A stretch of DNA of 64,000 bases from positions 1-64,000 of the forward strand of contig NZ_JAETXJ010000004.1 of the NCBI RefSeq assembly GCF_022508225.1, given 5' to 3'. Both the position numbers and the translations under genes were made by a program. Under the pieces are notes generated by a model. The model made no database searches, was not told where the DNA came from, and saw only the letters and a list, made by a program, of their open reading frames with translations. Numbering within the stretch: the stretch's first letter is position 1; each line of letters opens with the position of its first letter. Origin of the DNA: Desulfovibrio sp. UIB00. Its GTDB lineage: Bacteria; Desulfobacterota; Desulfovibrionia; Desulfovibrionales; Desulfovibrionaceae. Positions 7,770 to 17,305 of the stretch are shown here, piece after piece.

Positions 7770-8032
7770 GGCTTGCCCCCTTTGCCGGGCTTCTGTGCTG
7801 CCATGGCCCGCTCAAGCTCATCCTGGCACTGTTCCACATAATCGCCCAAGGTGTGCGCCGCGTGGGCCATGAGATTCAACCCGGCAAGCAATGACTGCTC
7901 GGCGGTTTCGTCACCGGACTTTAAGCCGTGGTCGAGGTAGGTTTCCCGCAGCCCTCGCGCCATGAGTTCGATGGATTCAGACAGCATGATTGCGTTGCCG
8001 TGGTCGCGTATGGTCAGGGGGGTGCTATTCAT
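7766..8032 (-). CDS. Small prophage-like protein (88 aa)
   Basis: The protein begins MNSTPLTIRDHGNAIMLSES and ends in a basic GKGGKP tail. The start at 8032 is chosen because it overlaps the end of the upstream gene by a few bases; an earlier ATG at 8077 would overlap it by more than 50. It is helical and soluble. It shares an acidic, Leu/Ala-rich character with its neighbours (MARGLRETYLDHGLKS, LLAGLNLMAHAA). The function is unknown. Confidence 0.6.
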   Translation of the reverse strand: MNSTPLTIRDHGNAIMLSESIELMARGLRETYLDHGLKSGDETAEQSLLAGLNLMAHAAHTLGDYVEQCQDELERAMAAQKPGKGGKP

Positions 8033-8306
8033 TGTCCATTCCCCACTTGCAGCAAGAACCACCGGGGATAATATCAATGGCCTTTACTGTCAGGTCTGCG
8101 CAATGATCTAAGAGCCTTTCCAGGCCTAATAGCCCATCATTGCTTAACGTGACTTCAATCTCGCTGTCATTTGCTACACCGCAAAAATCTCTAAGCATGG
8201 CTTGAATGTAGTAAGCGTCCCACAACATACTGCTTAAAGCGCCCGCATATTCCTTGGGTGTTTTCGCACCGTCGAACATGCCAGTTGAACTTGTCAGTTT
8301 ACTCAT
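8025..8306 (-). CDS. Small prophage-like protein (93 aa)
   Basis: The protein starts MSKLTSSTGMFDGAKTPKEY, with the ATG at 8306 overlapping the end of the upstream gene by eight bases. It contains LSSMLWDAYYIQAMLRDFCG and LGLERLLDHCADLTVKAID. The overlap on both sides shows it is translated as part of the four-gene set. No family was recognised. Confidence 0.6.
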   Translation of the reverse strand: MSKLTSSTGMFDGAKTPKEYAGALSSMLWDAYYIQAMLRDFCGVANDSEIEVTLSNDGLLGLERLLDHCADLTVKAIDIIPGGSCCKWGMDNE

Positions 8307-8662
8307 GTTCAGCCGCCCTTTCTTCAAGAGCATTGAGAAAATCAGTGTCACCGTCTGCCGCCATGACAAGCAAGTAGCTCATATGGTCTGCGTGGCGTTC
8401 AATGGTTTTTGCCTGCCAGCCGCAAGTGGTTACCATGTCACGGAGCATCGTTGCCGTGTTACTGAAAATATCTTTCCATACACGTTCATTGCTAGCAGCG
8501 GGAATATTTTGCATTTCGGTGTCGAGATCGTTTGCAGCCCGCCTCACTTCCTCTAATGCATCATTCAACGCTTTACGCTTTTCGTACAACGGGGCGATGT
8601 AGAGCTTGAATGCTGCTGTCCGACGTGCTGTGGCGGCGTAAAAAAAGCTCTGCCGCAGACAT
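8299..8662 (-). CDS. Small prophage-like protein with apparent 5' frameshift
   Basis: The intact frame 8299-8589 has no ATG and would need the TTG at 8589 (protein LYEKRKALNDALEEVRRAAND...). Upstream in the same frame the sequence still reads like protein (FYAATARRTAAFKLYIAP). An ATG at 8662 gives MSAAELF and would join this frame if the run of seven A (8640-8646, T on the coding strand) were six. I therefore read the gene as starting at 8662 with a one-base expansion in that run. This could be a real frameshift, slippage or a sequencing error. The role is unknown. Confidence 0.5.
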
Positions 8663-8680
8663 TTGTTCCCATATTTTCCG

Positions 8681-10714
8681 CTAACTGTTTTTCATATCCG
8701 CAACAAGCCGACTGAGATTTTTCGCCTGGCTGACCATGTCAGCCACTGCCTTGGCGGCCTCGCCCATGGCTGCGGCTGTTTGCCCTGCCATGGTGTTGAC
8801 CTCAAGGATTGACTGGTTGATCTCTTCGCTGGCGGCAGACTGCTGCTCACTGGCGGTGGCAATGGCCCGCACCTGATCGGCTGTGGCATCGGCATCGCTA
8901 ACAATCAGCCGCAGGGCTTCGCCGGACATATTTGCAAAATTCGTGGCAGTTTCCACCTCAGCCAAAGCATTATCCATACTCTTAACGCTCTTGGCTGTGC
9001 TGGCCTGAATGGCCGAAATAGCGTCGCCCACATCATGGGTTGAGGCCATGGTTTTTTCCGCCAGTTTGCGCACTTCATCGGCCACAACAGCAAATCCACG
9101 TCCGGCATCCCCGGCACGAGCGGCCTCGATGGCGGCATTGAGTGCCAGCAGATTGGTTTGGTCTGCGATATCAGAAATAACGCTCATGATGCGTGAAATG
9201 GCATACGCATGATCATTAAGTTGAGTCATGTCGTCTTTAAGCGCCAAAGAAACCGTGTGCAGCGTGCCTATACTCTGCAATGACTGCTGCATAATACGCT
9301 GGCCGCTCTGGGCATTGCCCTTGGTCTGGTCAGACATGCCAGAGGCCGAAGAAGCATTGCTGGCAACCTCCTGCACGGTCGCATTCATTTCGTTCATGGC
9401 CGTGGCCGCTTCGCTGAGCCGCTGCGAAGAATTGGTTGCTATGCGGTCAGACTGCTCTATTTGCGCAGAAAGCTGGCTGGATGCGGCAGAAATCACCGCC
9501 ACAACTTCTTCGAGCTGACCAGCGGCGGCAAGCATGCCTTCCTTTTTGGCATTTTCGGCGGCAAGGCGGGCCGATTCGGCCTGCTGGGTTGCGGTATGGG
9601 CAAGCCGCGTCTGCTCTTCTGCCTCTGCTGTTTTGCTGGTGGCTGTTTCAATCATGCCCTTGAGCTTTTCCACCATTGCAGACAAAGAATGGCCCAGTTT
9701 GCCCAGTTCATCATTGCGGTTAACGTACAGAGTCTGACCAAGGTCACCTGCCGCCACTGTTCCGGCAAAATCCACGCACTTGCGCAGGGCGGCAAGGATG
9801 GGATTAACAACAAACAGCATTGCCACGCAGGCCAGCACAAGACCTGCCGCGCCAAATATAAGGCTGGATCTGGTAACGGAATCAGTGGCCCTGTTTATAT
9901 CGCCATCGTTGACGACAGCGCCAACAACCCAGTCCGCAGCTGCAAGCCTTTTGAAGGTCATGACCTTCTGATGTCCGTCAAACGTGTAGGATACGGTACC
10001 GCTGTCCCTCGACAGCATTTCCCGGCCCCAGTCAAACTGGCTCACGTCCAGCTTCATGATGTGCTTTTTTTCAGGATGGCTGATCATCTTGCCCTTGCCA
10101 TCCATAAGATAGACGTAGCCCTCCCGCCCTATCCTGATCGGCGTGATCATGCTCTCCGAAAACTTGGAAAGATCAAGCCCCACAATCAGAACGCCAAGAA
10201 TCTTGCCTTCACGCCTGACAGGAGCCGCAATGACTGAAACCGGCTCGTTGTTGGTACGGCTCAAAACAGGCTCGCTGATGCAGACCTCGCCCGTGATGGC
10301 TCTTTTGAAGTATGCTCGGTCCTTGATGGAAACGTTGGTCGGCCCCTTGTTGTTGGTAATGCAGGTTCCGGAGAGGTCATACAGCGTCACGGCTTCAATA
10401 AAACCGCTGGTGTCCACGATGCGTTGCAGAGCCAGCTTTGCGTCTTCCAACGCTTTGCCTGTCGCGCCGCCGGGAAGCATCAAGGGGTCGAATTTTTCGT
10501 TTTCACTTTCCAGCGCCGCAACACCGCGCATGTAGCCAAGAAGATCATCAAGACTCTTGCTCACAGACTGCGTGGCAATTGTACCCATGCCCAGCAGACC
10601 ACGCCGAACTTCTTCCTTGGCTTCACGGGCAGAAAAATAGCTTGATATCCCAATGCTGAACATAAGCGTCATCATTGTTGGTATCAACAACTTTGCTCTT
10701 ACGCTGCCGATCAT
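8681..10714 (-). CDS. Methyl-accepting chemotaxis protein with periplasmic dCache-type sensor
   Basis: This 677-residue chemoreceptor has a first membrane helix near the N-terminus and a periplasmic sensor of about 240 residues with Cache signatures ([30 protein letters not shown]). A second helix follows ([19 protein letters not shown]), then a HAMP domain and a long signalling coiled coil. The hairpin tip is conserved ([41 protein letters not shown] in the family; the visible core is [20 protein letters not shown]). It would pass ligand binding to CheA/CheW. GGAGA precedes the ATG. Located beside the CoA cluster on the island, it may sense the compound used there; that is inference. Confidence 0.93.
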   Translation of the reverse strand: MIGSVRAKLLIPTMMTLMFSIGISSYFSAREAKEEVRRGLLGMGTIATQSVSKSLDDLLGYMRGVAALESENEKFDPLMLPGGATGKALEDAKLALQRIVDTSGFIEAVTLYDLSGTCITNNKGPTNVSIKDRAYFKRAITGEVCISEPVLSRTNNEPVSVIAAPVRREGKILGVLIVGLDLSKFSESMITPIRIGREGYVYLMDGKGKMISHPEKKHIMKLDVSQFDWGREMLSRDSGTVSYTFDGHQKVMTFKRLAAADWVVGAVVNDGDINRATDSVTRSSLIFGAAGLVLACVAMLFVVNPILAALRKCVDFAGTVAAGDLGQTLYVNRNDELGKLGHSLSAMVEKLKGMIETATSKTAEAEEQTRLAHTATQQAESARLAAENAKKEGMLAAAGQLEEVVAVISAASSQLSAQIEQSDRIATNSSQRLSEAATAMNEMNATVQEVASNASSASGMSDQTKGNAQSGQRIMQQSLQSIGTLHTVSLALKDDMTQLNDHAYAISRIMSVISDIADQTNLLALNAAIEAARAGDAGRGFAVVADEVRKLAEKTMASTHDVGDAISAIQASTAKSVKSMDNALAEVETATNFANMSGEALRLIVSDADATADQVRAIATASEQQSAASEEINQSILEVNTMAGQTAAAMGEAAKAVADMVSQAKNLSRLVADMKNS

Positions 10715-10914
10715 TTTTTTCTCCAGGTATGTTCTATGGCAATAAACCCTTCATTGATAAACATTATCAACCAAAGTGACGCCGTATAAACCACTATCTA
10801 TCAAATGCCGGTCTCTGCTGTACCGGCTTGCGCGCAATCGTGCGGGCTATACACGCCCGCCCAAAAGCCTCCACGTGGGCAGCAAGGCTGTTTTCCCTCA
10901 AGGGAATACGCTGC

Positions 10915-12570
10915 CTAGGCCACGGAACTGCTGCGCAGTTTTTCCGCTATCCACTGGCGCAACAACGTCTTACGTACCTTGCCGGATGGGGTGCGTGGCA
11001 TTTCGTCCAGAATCTCCAGGTGCTCGGGGAATTTCTGTTTTGCGATGTCCTGGGTGAGAAAAAAGTCGAAAACTTCCTGAAAGGTCAGCGATTCCACATT
11101 GTCGTGCAGCACCACAAAAGCGCATATGCGCTCTTGCAGGCGCTCATCGGGCATGCCCACCACGGCGGCATCCTTGACCTTGGGGTGTTGCAACAGCACG
11201 TTTTCCACAGCAAGGCTGCTGATATTTTCGCCGCCCCGCACAATGATGTCCTTGAGACGCCCGGTGATGGAATAGGTTCCATCGGCATTGCGGCGGCACA
11301 GGTCGCCGCTGTGGACCCAGCCATCCGCCTGAAGCACCTTTGCGGTCAGTTCCGGCTCCCGCAGGTAGCCCATGAAAACGGCGGGACTGTATGAAACTTC
11401 CTCGCCCTCCTCGCCTTCAGGCACATCCCTGCCCTGCCTGTCCACCACACGCACCCGAATGCCGGGCATGGGGCAAAGCGCCAGACTGTGCATATGGTCA
11501 GAAACCGGCGTCAACGGCGTACCCATGTGCGGCACGCTTTCTGTTGAGCCATAGACGTTCAACACGCGCAGACCTATTTGCTCCGCAGTCTGACTGAGGG
11601 GAACATTGGGCGGACTGCCACCGCACAAAAAAAAGCGCAGGGAGGAGTAGTCGTGCTCACCCCCCAGCTGAATTGTCTGCACAATATCGTACAGAAAGGG
11701 CGTGGCGGCCATGGTGACGGTGCACCGATGCGCCTTTATAAGCTCAAGGGCGCTGGCAGCGGTAAACACGTCGAGCAGAACCGAAGTCGCCCCCATGATG
11801 AAGGGCATGCTGACGCCGTGGTGAAAACCCGTGGCGTGCGCCACAGGGGCGGGCATAAACATGGTGTCTGCCGCATCTATCTGGAAAAATGAGGCAAAAC
11901 TTGTTTCGGCAAAAATAATATTGCGGTGCGAAAGCATTACGCCCTTGGGCTGGCCCTCAGAACCGGACGTGAACACCAGTGCCGCCAGGCTGTCGGGGGT
12001 TATCTGCCCGGCACGCGCCACTGCGTCCGATTCTGCCTGCGACATCGGCGTGGCCACGTCTTCTTCCACCATGTCCCTGAAGGTGGGCAACACAGACCCC
12101 TCGCCCTTCTTGTCCACGGCAATGACCACACGTAACGAATCAACTACCTTGCGCAAACGCACTGCCAATTCGCAATATTGCATTTTGCGGAATCTGCGCG
12201 GCACAAAAAACACCTTGGAATTGCAGGCAGACAGAATATGCTTCAGCTCATTATAGCGCAGATTGGGCGGGATGGGATTGATGACTGCCCCAAGCTTGAG
12301 GCAGGCCACGTAGATGGGCAAAAATTCGACCCAGCCGGGCAGCTGGCATGAAACCACATCCAGTGTATTGATGCCGCAATCTGCCAGATACCGGGCAATA
12401 CGGGCTGCCAGCAGGTCTACCTCGGCGTAGCTCAACGCCATGCCCTGAGCATCAATGACCGCTGTTTTTTCCGGGTTTGCCGCCAGGCTCGCATGCCAAC
12501 AATCCCGCAGCGTCATGTCTGCCATAGGCGCGTAGACCGTATTTTTCTGGCTGTTCCCTTCCGCAACCAT
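10915..12570 (-). CDS. AMP-forming acyl-CoA ligase (CaiC/AliA-like)
   Basis: This 551-residue ANL-superfamily enzyme would activate a carboxylic acid with ATP and CoA. The signatures are LVFTSGSEGQPKGVMLSH (P-loop), VLNVYGSTE, HSGDLCRRNADGTYSITGR (hinge and Asp) and the C-terminal RTPSGKVRK with the catalytic Lys. It is the last gene of the leftward island operon, 15 bases after the metallo-hydrolase. The layout recalls crotonobetaine/carnitine-CoA ligase and cyclohexanecarboxylate-CoA ligase. The acid substrate cannot be read from the sequence. Confidence 0.9.
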   Translation of the reverse strand: MVAEGNSQKNTVYAPMADMTLRDCWHASLAANPEKTAVIDAQGMALSYAEVDLLAARIARYLADCGINTLDVVSCQLPGWVEFLPIYVACLKLGAVINPIPPNLRYNELKHILSACNSKVFFVPRRFRKMQYCELAVRLRKVVDSLRVVIAVDKKGEGSVLPTFRDMVEEDVATPMSQAESDAVARAGQITPDSLAALVFTSGSEGQPKGVMLSHRNIIFAETSFASFFQIDAADTMFMPAPVAHATGFHHGVSMPFIMGATSVLLDVFTAASALELIKAHRCTVTMAATPFLYDIVQTIQLGGEHDYSSLRFFLCGGSPPNVPLSQTAEQIGLRVLNVYGSTESVPHMGTPLTPVSDHMHSLALCPMPGIRVRVVDRQGRDVPEGEEGEEVSYSPAVFMGYLREPELTAKVLQADGWVHSGDLCRRNADGTYSITGRLKDIIVRGGENISSLAVENVLLQHPKVKDAAVVGMPDERLQERICAFVVLHDNVESLTFQEVFDFFLTQDIAKQKFPEHLEILDEMPRTPSGKVRKTLLRQWIAEKLRSSSVA

Positions 12571-12585
12571 AATCCACCATCCCTG

Positions 12586-13599
12586 TTATGCCCGCGAGGT
12601 TGCGCGGGCAGATGTTTGCACTTCGGCGTAGGTCACGCTTCCCGTAGCATCTTCCAAGCGCTGCAACCTGCCGAGCATGGCCAGATGATCAAGGTGGGCC
12701 ACGGCCTCGCCCACGGCAAAACACTGCTGCTGCACCTTGTAGCTCTCCCATGTGCCCCGCAGGGCCCAGTGCATACGCGCGGCCACGGCAAAGGCCTGTG
12801 TGCGGCCCAGCCGCTCAACAATGGCGAGCACCTCGCTCAGCCTTCTTTCGTGGTGGTTGTGCAGTTGCCGCACGCGCACGTGGGTATCGGGGATGATGAC
12901 GCGGTGACCCGGGTAGGACTGCTGCACGGGCAGGCGCAAAATTTTGTCGAGGCTGCGCAGGTAGTCTCCCAGGGAATCTGCCACACCGTTCCAGGCCGTG
13001 ATATTGGGAGTGATGGAACCAAGCACGTGGTCACCGCAGATCAAAAAGTGCTGATCCGGCTCAAAAAGCGCCACATGGCCAGGTGTATGGCCGGGTACGG
13101 CAATGACCATAAATTTGTAGCCACCATAAGCGACAGCTTGCCCATCGCTCACTGGTGTGAAAGGCAACGGTTCCGGCGAGGCATAGATTTTACCCGGGTG
13201 TGAGCGCAGTAGCTCGTCCAGCGCACTATCTGGAAAACCGTGCCTGCCCAGACCGCGCATCATGCTTAACCAAGCGTGCTCGTCTTCAATAAATCTGTTG
13301 ATGTGATTGCCGTCTTCTTCGCTACAGTAAATGCGCGAGTCAGGCGTGCGCAGCACGGAAGTGAGCCCGTTGTGGTCGCTGTGCAGATGGGTAAGGAAAA
13401 AATCCAGTTTTTCCAGTGGGGTATCCATCTCTTGCAGAGCATGGCGCAAGGATTGCTCGCACTCGGCCATGTTGAAGCCGTTATCCACAAGCAGGTGACG
13501 ATCCTCACCCCGGATCAGGTACGCATTGAGCTGCTTGAGGGGATTGCCGGGCAAGGGCACTTCGATGCGGAACAGATTGGGCAATTCTTCAAAAACCAT
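12586..13599 (-). CDS. Metallo-beta-lactamase-fold hydrolase
   Basis: This 337-residue protein has the metal-binding motif THLHSDHNGL (HxHxDH) near residue 70, then VPGHTPGHVALF and LICGDHVLG with further ligands, and a helical C-terminal domain as in glyoxalase-II-like and DUF-type hydrolases. It probably acts on an ester or thioester. Given its place between fixX and the CoA ligase, a thioesterase or lactonase role for the pathway intermediate is plausible but not shown. It starts 120 bases after fixX. Confidence 0.85.
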   Translation of the reverse strand: MVFEELPNLFRIEVPLPGNPLKQLNAYLIRGEDRHLLVDNGFNMAECEQSLRHALQEMDTPLEKLDFFLTHLHSDHNGLTSVLRTPDSRIYCSEEDGNHINRFIEDEHAWLSMMRGLGRHGFPDSALDELLRSHPGKIYASPEPLPFTPVSDGQAVAYGGYKFMVIAVPGHTPGHVALFEPDQHFLICGDHVLGSITPNITAWNGVADSLGDYLRSLDKILRLPVQQSYPGHRVIIPDTHVRVRQLHNHHERRLSEVLAIVERLGRTQAFAVAARMHWALRGTWESYKVQQQCFAVGEAVAHLDHLAMLGRLQRLEDATGSVTYAEVQTSARATSRA

Positions 13600-13658
13600 G
13601 TCTCACCGCCTGCGCTATTGGGGAAAATGTCGTTGCTCGCCGTGTGGTTCCAGTTGCG

Positions 13659-13692
13659 TCCTGCGGCGGCTTTTGGCGAAACCGCCGCAGGA
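13659..13692. promoter_or_regulatory. GC-rich hairpin between fixX and the MBL-fold gene
   Basis: An 11-bp perfect inverted repeat (13659-13669 with 13682-13692) closes a 12-base loop and has no T-run. It probably modulates transcript stability or read-through inside the operon. Confidence 0.5.
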
Positions 13693-13719
13693 CAGTTCCA
13701 TGGCATTACGCTGACGGCC

Positions 13720-14004
13720 CTAGCCGTAGCGGAACTCGACCCCCATGGTTCCTTGCGGGTATTCCCACTTGGAAAGCACCGTGTCGCCAGCCACTATGCG
13801 GCATGTACCGCATTCAAGGCAGCCAGCGTAGTCAAAACGAAAACCGCCGTTGTCGTCGCGTTTGTACAGGTCCGCAGGACAGGCCTTTTCAAGCTTGGCG
13901 AACTCTCTGGGATCGGGATTGTCCACAAGGGTGATGTGGGCATTGCCCTCATCCACAAAGAACTTGTCCACGCCCAGCTTCATATCAACATTGACTGTGC
14001 TCAT
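13720..14004 (-). CDS. fixX: FixX ferredoxin-like protein
   Basis: This 94-residue ferredoxin of the FixX type works with FixC to take electrons from the FixAB flavoprotein. The iron-sulfur ligands are seen in CPADLY and GCLECGTCRI. The start at 14004 overlaps the fixC stop by four bases (ATGA), and the protein begins MSTVNVDMKLGVDKFFVDEG as usual for the family. It is the fourth gene of a complete fixABCX set, transcribed leftward. Confidence 0.92.
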   Translation of the reverse strand: MSTVNVDMKLGVDKFFVDEGNAHITLVDNPDPREFAKLEKACPADLYKRDDNGGFRFDYAGCLECGTCRIVAGDTVLSKWEYPQGTMGVEFRYG

Positions 14005-15287
14005 AGCGACCTCATGACGTTGATGCCATCTTTCAGCAGGTTGAGCAGGCCCACATTTTTGGCCCGTGCCCACAATTTGTTGCGTAACGGCGCAGAGGGG
14101 CCGTTGACGTTGAACATGTCCGCCATTATTCCGGCCGCCATATCTGGATACGCGGAGAAAATGCGATTGTTGTCTAGGGTATGGGGAAGATTGCGGTAGA
14201 GCTTCAACTCCTTGAGCACAAAGCTGTCTTCCAGGGCCTGCTTGTAGCCGCCAAGGCCAGCAGCGCTGAAGTCGTCGTGCTGTTTGGCAGTAATAACGGC
14301 CTGAGCCGCAGCCTCGCCCGAAGCAATAGCCAGATCCATGCCGCGCACGGTGTAGCCCACATTCAGGCACAAGCCAGCAGCATCGCCCGCCAGCAGCACG
14401 CCATCGCGCACAAGATCGGGCACCATGGCATAACCGCCCTCTGGCACAACATGGGCCGAGTATTCGACCAGCTTGCCGCCCTCAAGCAGCGGAGCCACAG
14501 CCGGGTGACTGCGAAAGTCTTCCAGCATCTGCGGTACGGATTTGCCCACCTTGTCCATATTGTGCAGGCCAAACACCACACCAAGCGAAACGGTGGTGGC
14601 ATTGGTGTACAAAAAGCCGCCGCCCATGTAGCCGTCAGAAGGCATGCCAGCAAAAAGCCACGCTGTGCCCTCGTTACCGGTGCAGGCAAAGCGGTCAGCC
14701 ATCTGCTGGGGGGTGAACTCCAGCACTTCCTTGACGCCCACCGCGCAGGTATGGGTGTTGACGGCCTTGACCATGCCCAGCTGCGCCCCCAGCAATGAAT
14801 TGACGCCGTCTGCCAGAATGACAGATCGGGCCTCCAGCGTTTCGTCGCCAGCGCGCACGCCGCAAACCTTGCCGTCACGTACCAGCAGTTCGTCCACGCG
14901 TACGCCAGGCACAAGCTGCGCACCGGCTTCTTCGGCCTTGCCGCACAGCCACTGGTCAAATGACGTGCGCAATACCGTATACGAACGCGAGGCGGCGTCC
15001 TGCGCCTTGGGGGCCGCATATTCCACCGTAACCGCGTCGGTTTCGTTCAGCATGGAGATGCGCTCGCGGGTAACTACCCTTTCCACGGGCGCTTCTTCTG
15101 CAAAACCGGGCAATAGCTTTTCGAGGCTGTGCGCGTACAGCCGCCCACCGGTCATGTTCTTGGCGCCCGCAAAATTACCGCGCTCGATGAGCAGCGTGTC
15201 CAATCCGGCACGGGCTGCCACCAGCGCCGCCGTGCTGCCCGCCGGGCCTGCGCCTACTACGATGAGGTCAACTTGATCTTCAGACAT
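14001..15287 (-). CDS. fixC: FixC flavoprotein (ETF-quinone oxidoreductase family)
   Basis: This 428-residue FAD enzyme begins with a dinucleotide-binding fold (LIVVGAGPAGSTAALVAARAG) and has the later FAD motif GVLLAGDAAGLC. Together with FixX it connects FixAB to the quinone pool or another acceptor. In FixABCX systems this can be an electron-bifurcating complex. The order fixA, fixB, fixC, fixX is conserved here, with fixC 58 bases after fixB and overlapping fixX. Confidence 0.93.
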   Translation of the reverse strand: MSEDQVDLIVVGAGPAGSTAALVAARAGLDTLLIERGNFAGAKNMTGGRLYAHSLEKLLPGFAEEAPVERVVTRERISMLNETDAVTVEYAAPKAQDAASRSYTVLRTSFDQWLCGKAEEAGAQLVPGVRVDELLVRDGKVCGVRAGDETLEARSVILADGVNSLLGAQLGMVKAVNTHTCAVGVKEVLEFTPQQMADRFACTGNEGTAWLFAGMPSDGYMGGGFLYTNATTVSLGVVFGLHNMDKVGKSVPQMLEDFRSHPAVAPLLEGGKLVEYSAHVVPEGGYAMVPDLVRDGVLLAGDAAGLCLNVGYTVRGMDLAIASGEAAAQAVITAKQHDDFSAAGLGGYKQALEDSFVLKELKLYRNLPHTLDNNRIFSAYPDMAAGIMADMFNVNGPSAPLRNKLWARAKNVGLLNLLKDGINVMRSL

Positions 15288-15345
15288 ATTCTACCTGCTT
15301 GTCTTGACCGATGTCTGCGCACAGGCGCAGGGGGGCGAGCCCCGG

Positions 15346-16272
15346 TCAGTTTTTCAGTGCCTTGGTCAGAGCGGGAAGGACCTTGTACAGGTCGCCAACA
15401 ATGCCGTAGTCGGCAAACTTGAAGATGGCGGCGTTTTTGTCCTTGTTGACAGCCACGATGGTTTTGCAGTCGCGCGCGCCCACCATGTGCTGAATCTGCC
15501 CGGAAATGCCCACGGCAAGGTACACATCGGCCTTGACCATGGCACCAGAAACGCCCACGTAGCGTTCGCGCTCCATCCACAGCTCGCCTTCGGCAATGGG
15601 GCGGGAGCAGGCAAGCTCGGCGTCCATGGCGGAAGCCAGGCTTTTTGCCAAAGCCAGATCTTCCTGCCGCGCAAAACCTCGGCCCACGGCAACAATACGG
15701 CGGGCCTTGGCGATATCCACGCTGGCGCAGGCCTTGGGCTTCACTTCAACTAGGGTTATGCGGGCAACGGGCTCCACAAAGCCAAGCTCCACAGTTTCGC
15801 CCTGTCCGCCGGTGGCTGTGGCAGGCTCAAAAACACCACCGCCCACGGTCATGATAGTCACGTCAGACAGGCTCTGCCGCCTGCCCACGGCCAAACCGCC
15901 GTAAACCATGTGGGAGAGGCTGTCGTCTTCTTCCACGCCCATGACATCGTTGACAACGGCAGCTTTGAGCAGGGCTCCAAGCTTGGCGGCCATGGCCTTG
16001 CCGCGCCGGTCATTGGGCAGCAGCACAACGCTCTTGCCCGCAGCCTTGATGGCGGCCGCTATGGAAGGCGCATAATCTTCAAATATATAGCCCGGCTTGG
16101 CGGGCAGCAGGCAAAGACGGCCCGCGCCCAGGCCAAAAACATCTCCGGCCTCGGCAGCGCTGCCAACAAACACAGCGGAAACCTTGTCGCCAAAACTTGC
16201 CGCACCGGGGATAAGGTCTGCAAAACGGGCGGTTTTGGCGCAGATCACAAATGCATTGGGAGCCTTGTTCAT
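15346..16272 (-). CDS. fixB: FixB, electron-transfer flavoprotein alpha subunit
   Basis: This 308-residue protein has the C-terminal FAD-binding domain of ETF alpha (VGRGFARQEDLALAKSLA, YVGVSGAMVKADVYLAVG, ISGQIQHMVGARDCKTIVAV). The ATG at 16272 has GGAGGC nearby upstream and gives MNKAPNAFVICAK; a longer frame reaching 16338 lacks such a site. It forms a heterodimer with FixA and takes electrons from, or gives them to, the acyl-CoA dehydrogenase encoded next to it. Confidence 0.93.
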   Translation of the reverse strand: MNKAPNAFVICAKTARFADLIPGAASFGDKVSAVFVGSAAEAGDVFGLGAGRLCLLPAKPGYIFEDYAPSIAAAIKAAGKSVVLLPNDRRGKAMAAKLGALLKAAVVNDVMGVEEDDSLSHMVYGGLAVGRRQSLSDVTIMTVGGGVFEPATATGGQGETVELGFVEPVARITLVEVKPKACASVDIAKARRIVAVGRGFARQEDLALAKSLASAMDAELACSRPIAEGELWMERERYVGVSGAMVKADVYLAVGISGQIQHMVGARDCKTIVAVNKDKNAAIFKFADYGIVGDLYKVLPALTKALKN

Positions 16273-16415
16273 GAAATTGCCTCCTAAATGGCTGGCATAT
16301 TTGCGGGGGATTGCCGCACTGCGGCAACTGAACCCCAACCGGTTTTAGTGCGGCGCGTCGCGGTGCACCGCCTGGCTGCCCCAAAATAAAGCAGACCAGT
16401 TTCCGGATACTGTAC

Positions 16416-17183
16416 TTATCGCTGAAGGGCCTTGCGCACGTTTTCCACAAAGGCGGCAACCTGCTCTTCTGCATCACCTTCAATGACATTGTGCAGTCGG
16501 TCGGCCTGTTCGGGAGCAAGCACCGACAACATGCTGTCCACACCATGCAGATCAGCGCCAAGGTCTGCGCACGAGACAGCATTGGCGGGCTTTTTGCCAG
16601 CGGCCAGAATGGCCTTCATGGTGGGAATTTTGGGCACGTTGATGTCGCTGGTAAGGCTGAGCACAGCAGGCAGGGGCATGCGCAGCACTTCGGTTTCGTC
16701 CTCAAGGGCGCGCTCGACCAGCAGGGTTCCGTCTTCACGGGCAATGGACTGCACAACGTTGATATTGGCCACGCCCAGCTTTTCACCCAGCAATATGCCC
16801 ACCTGCTGTGCGTACAGGTCGCCAGAACCTTCGCCACACAGCACCAGATCAAAACCGATTTTCTGGATAGCGGCGGCCAGGGCCTGAGCGGTTACATCGG
16901 GCAGGGCTTTGGCCAGGCTGTCGTCAGACACCAGTTCCAGACGGGCGGGGCCGCGAGAAAGAATGTCCTTGCAGATTTTTGAGTTGGAAAGGTACTTGGT
17001 CGGCCCGGCGCTCAGGGCCACAACTTCGTCGCCCTCGCCAGCAAGGCACATGGCGGCTTCGATGGCATTGAGATCATACTGGCTGATCTTTAGCGCGGCC
17101 TTACCCGTGTCCACAGACCTGTCGGCGTTGACGACTATATCCTGTTCCTCAGGCACAATTTTGCAGCAAACGATAATTTTCAT
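16416..17183 (-). CDS. fixA: FixA, electron-transfer flavoprotein beta subunit
   Basis: This 255-residue ETF beta protein starts MKIIVCCKIVPEEQDIVVNADR. It has the typical segments ISQYDLNAIEAAMCLA, DLVLCGEGSGDLYAQQVGILLGE and VLSLTSDINVPKIPTMKAILAAGKK. It pairs with FixB. It lies 122 bases after the acyl-CoA dehydrogenase gene, which points to direct electron exchange between the two. Confidence 0.93.
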   Translation of the reverse strand: MKIIVCCKIVPEEQDIVVNADRSVDTGKAALKISQYDLNAIEAAMCLAGEGDEVVALSAGPTKYLSNSKICKDILSRGPARLELVSDDSLAKALPDVTAQALAAAIQKIGFDLVLCGEGSGDLYAQQVGILLGEKLGVANINVVQSIAREDGTLLVERALEDETEVLRMPLPAVLSLTSDINVPKIPTMKAILAAGKKPANAVSCADLGADLHGVDSMLSVLAPEQADRLHNVIEGDAEEQVAAFVENVRKALQR

Positions 17184-17305
17184 GGTGTGCTCTCTTGGGT
17201 TCGGGGGATACGGCGCAGTACAGCAGATTGCTTTGTCATGCGCGGCTTTTGGGCAACGGCGGGCGGCAGCGCTGGCGACCGCCCTGCGTTTAGTTACAAA
17301 ACGCC

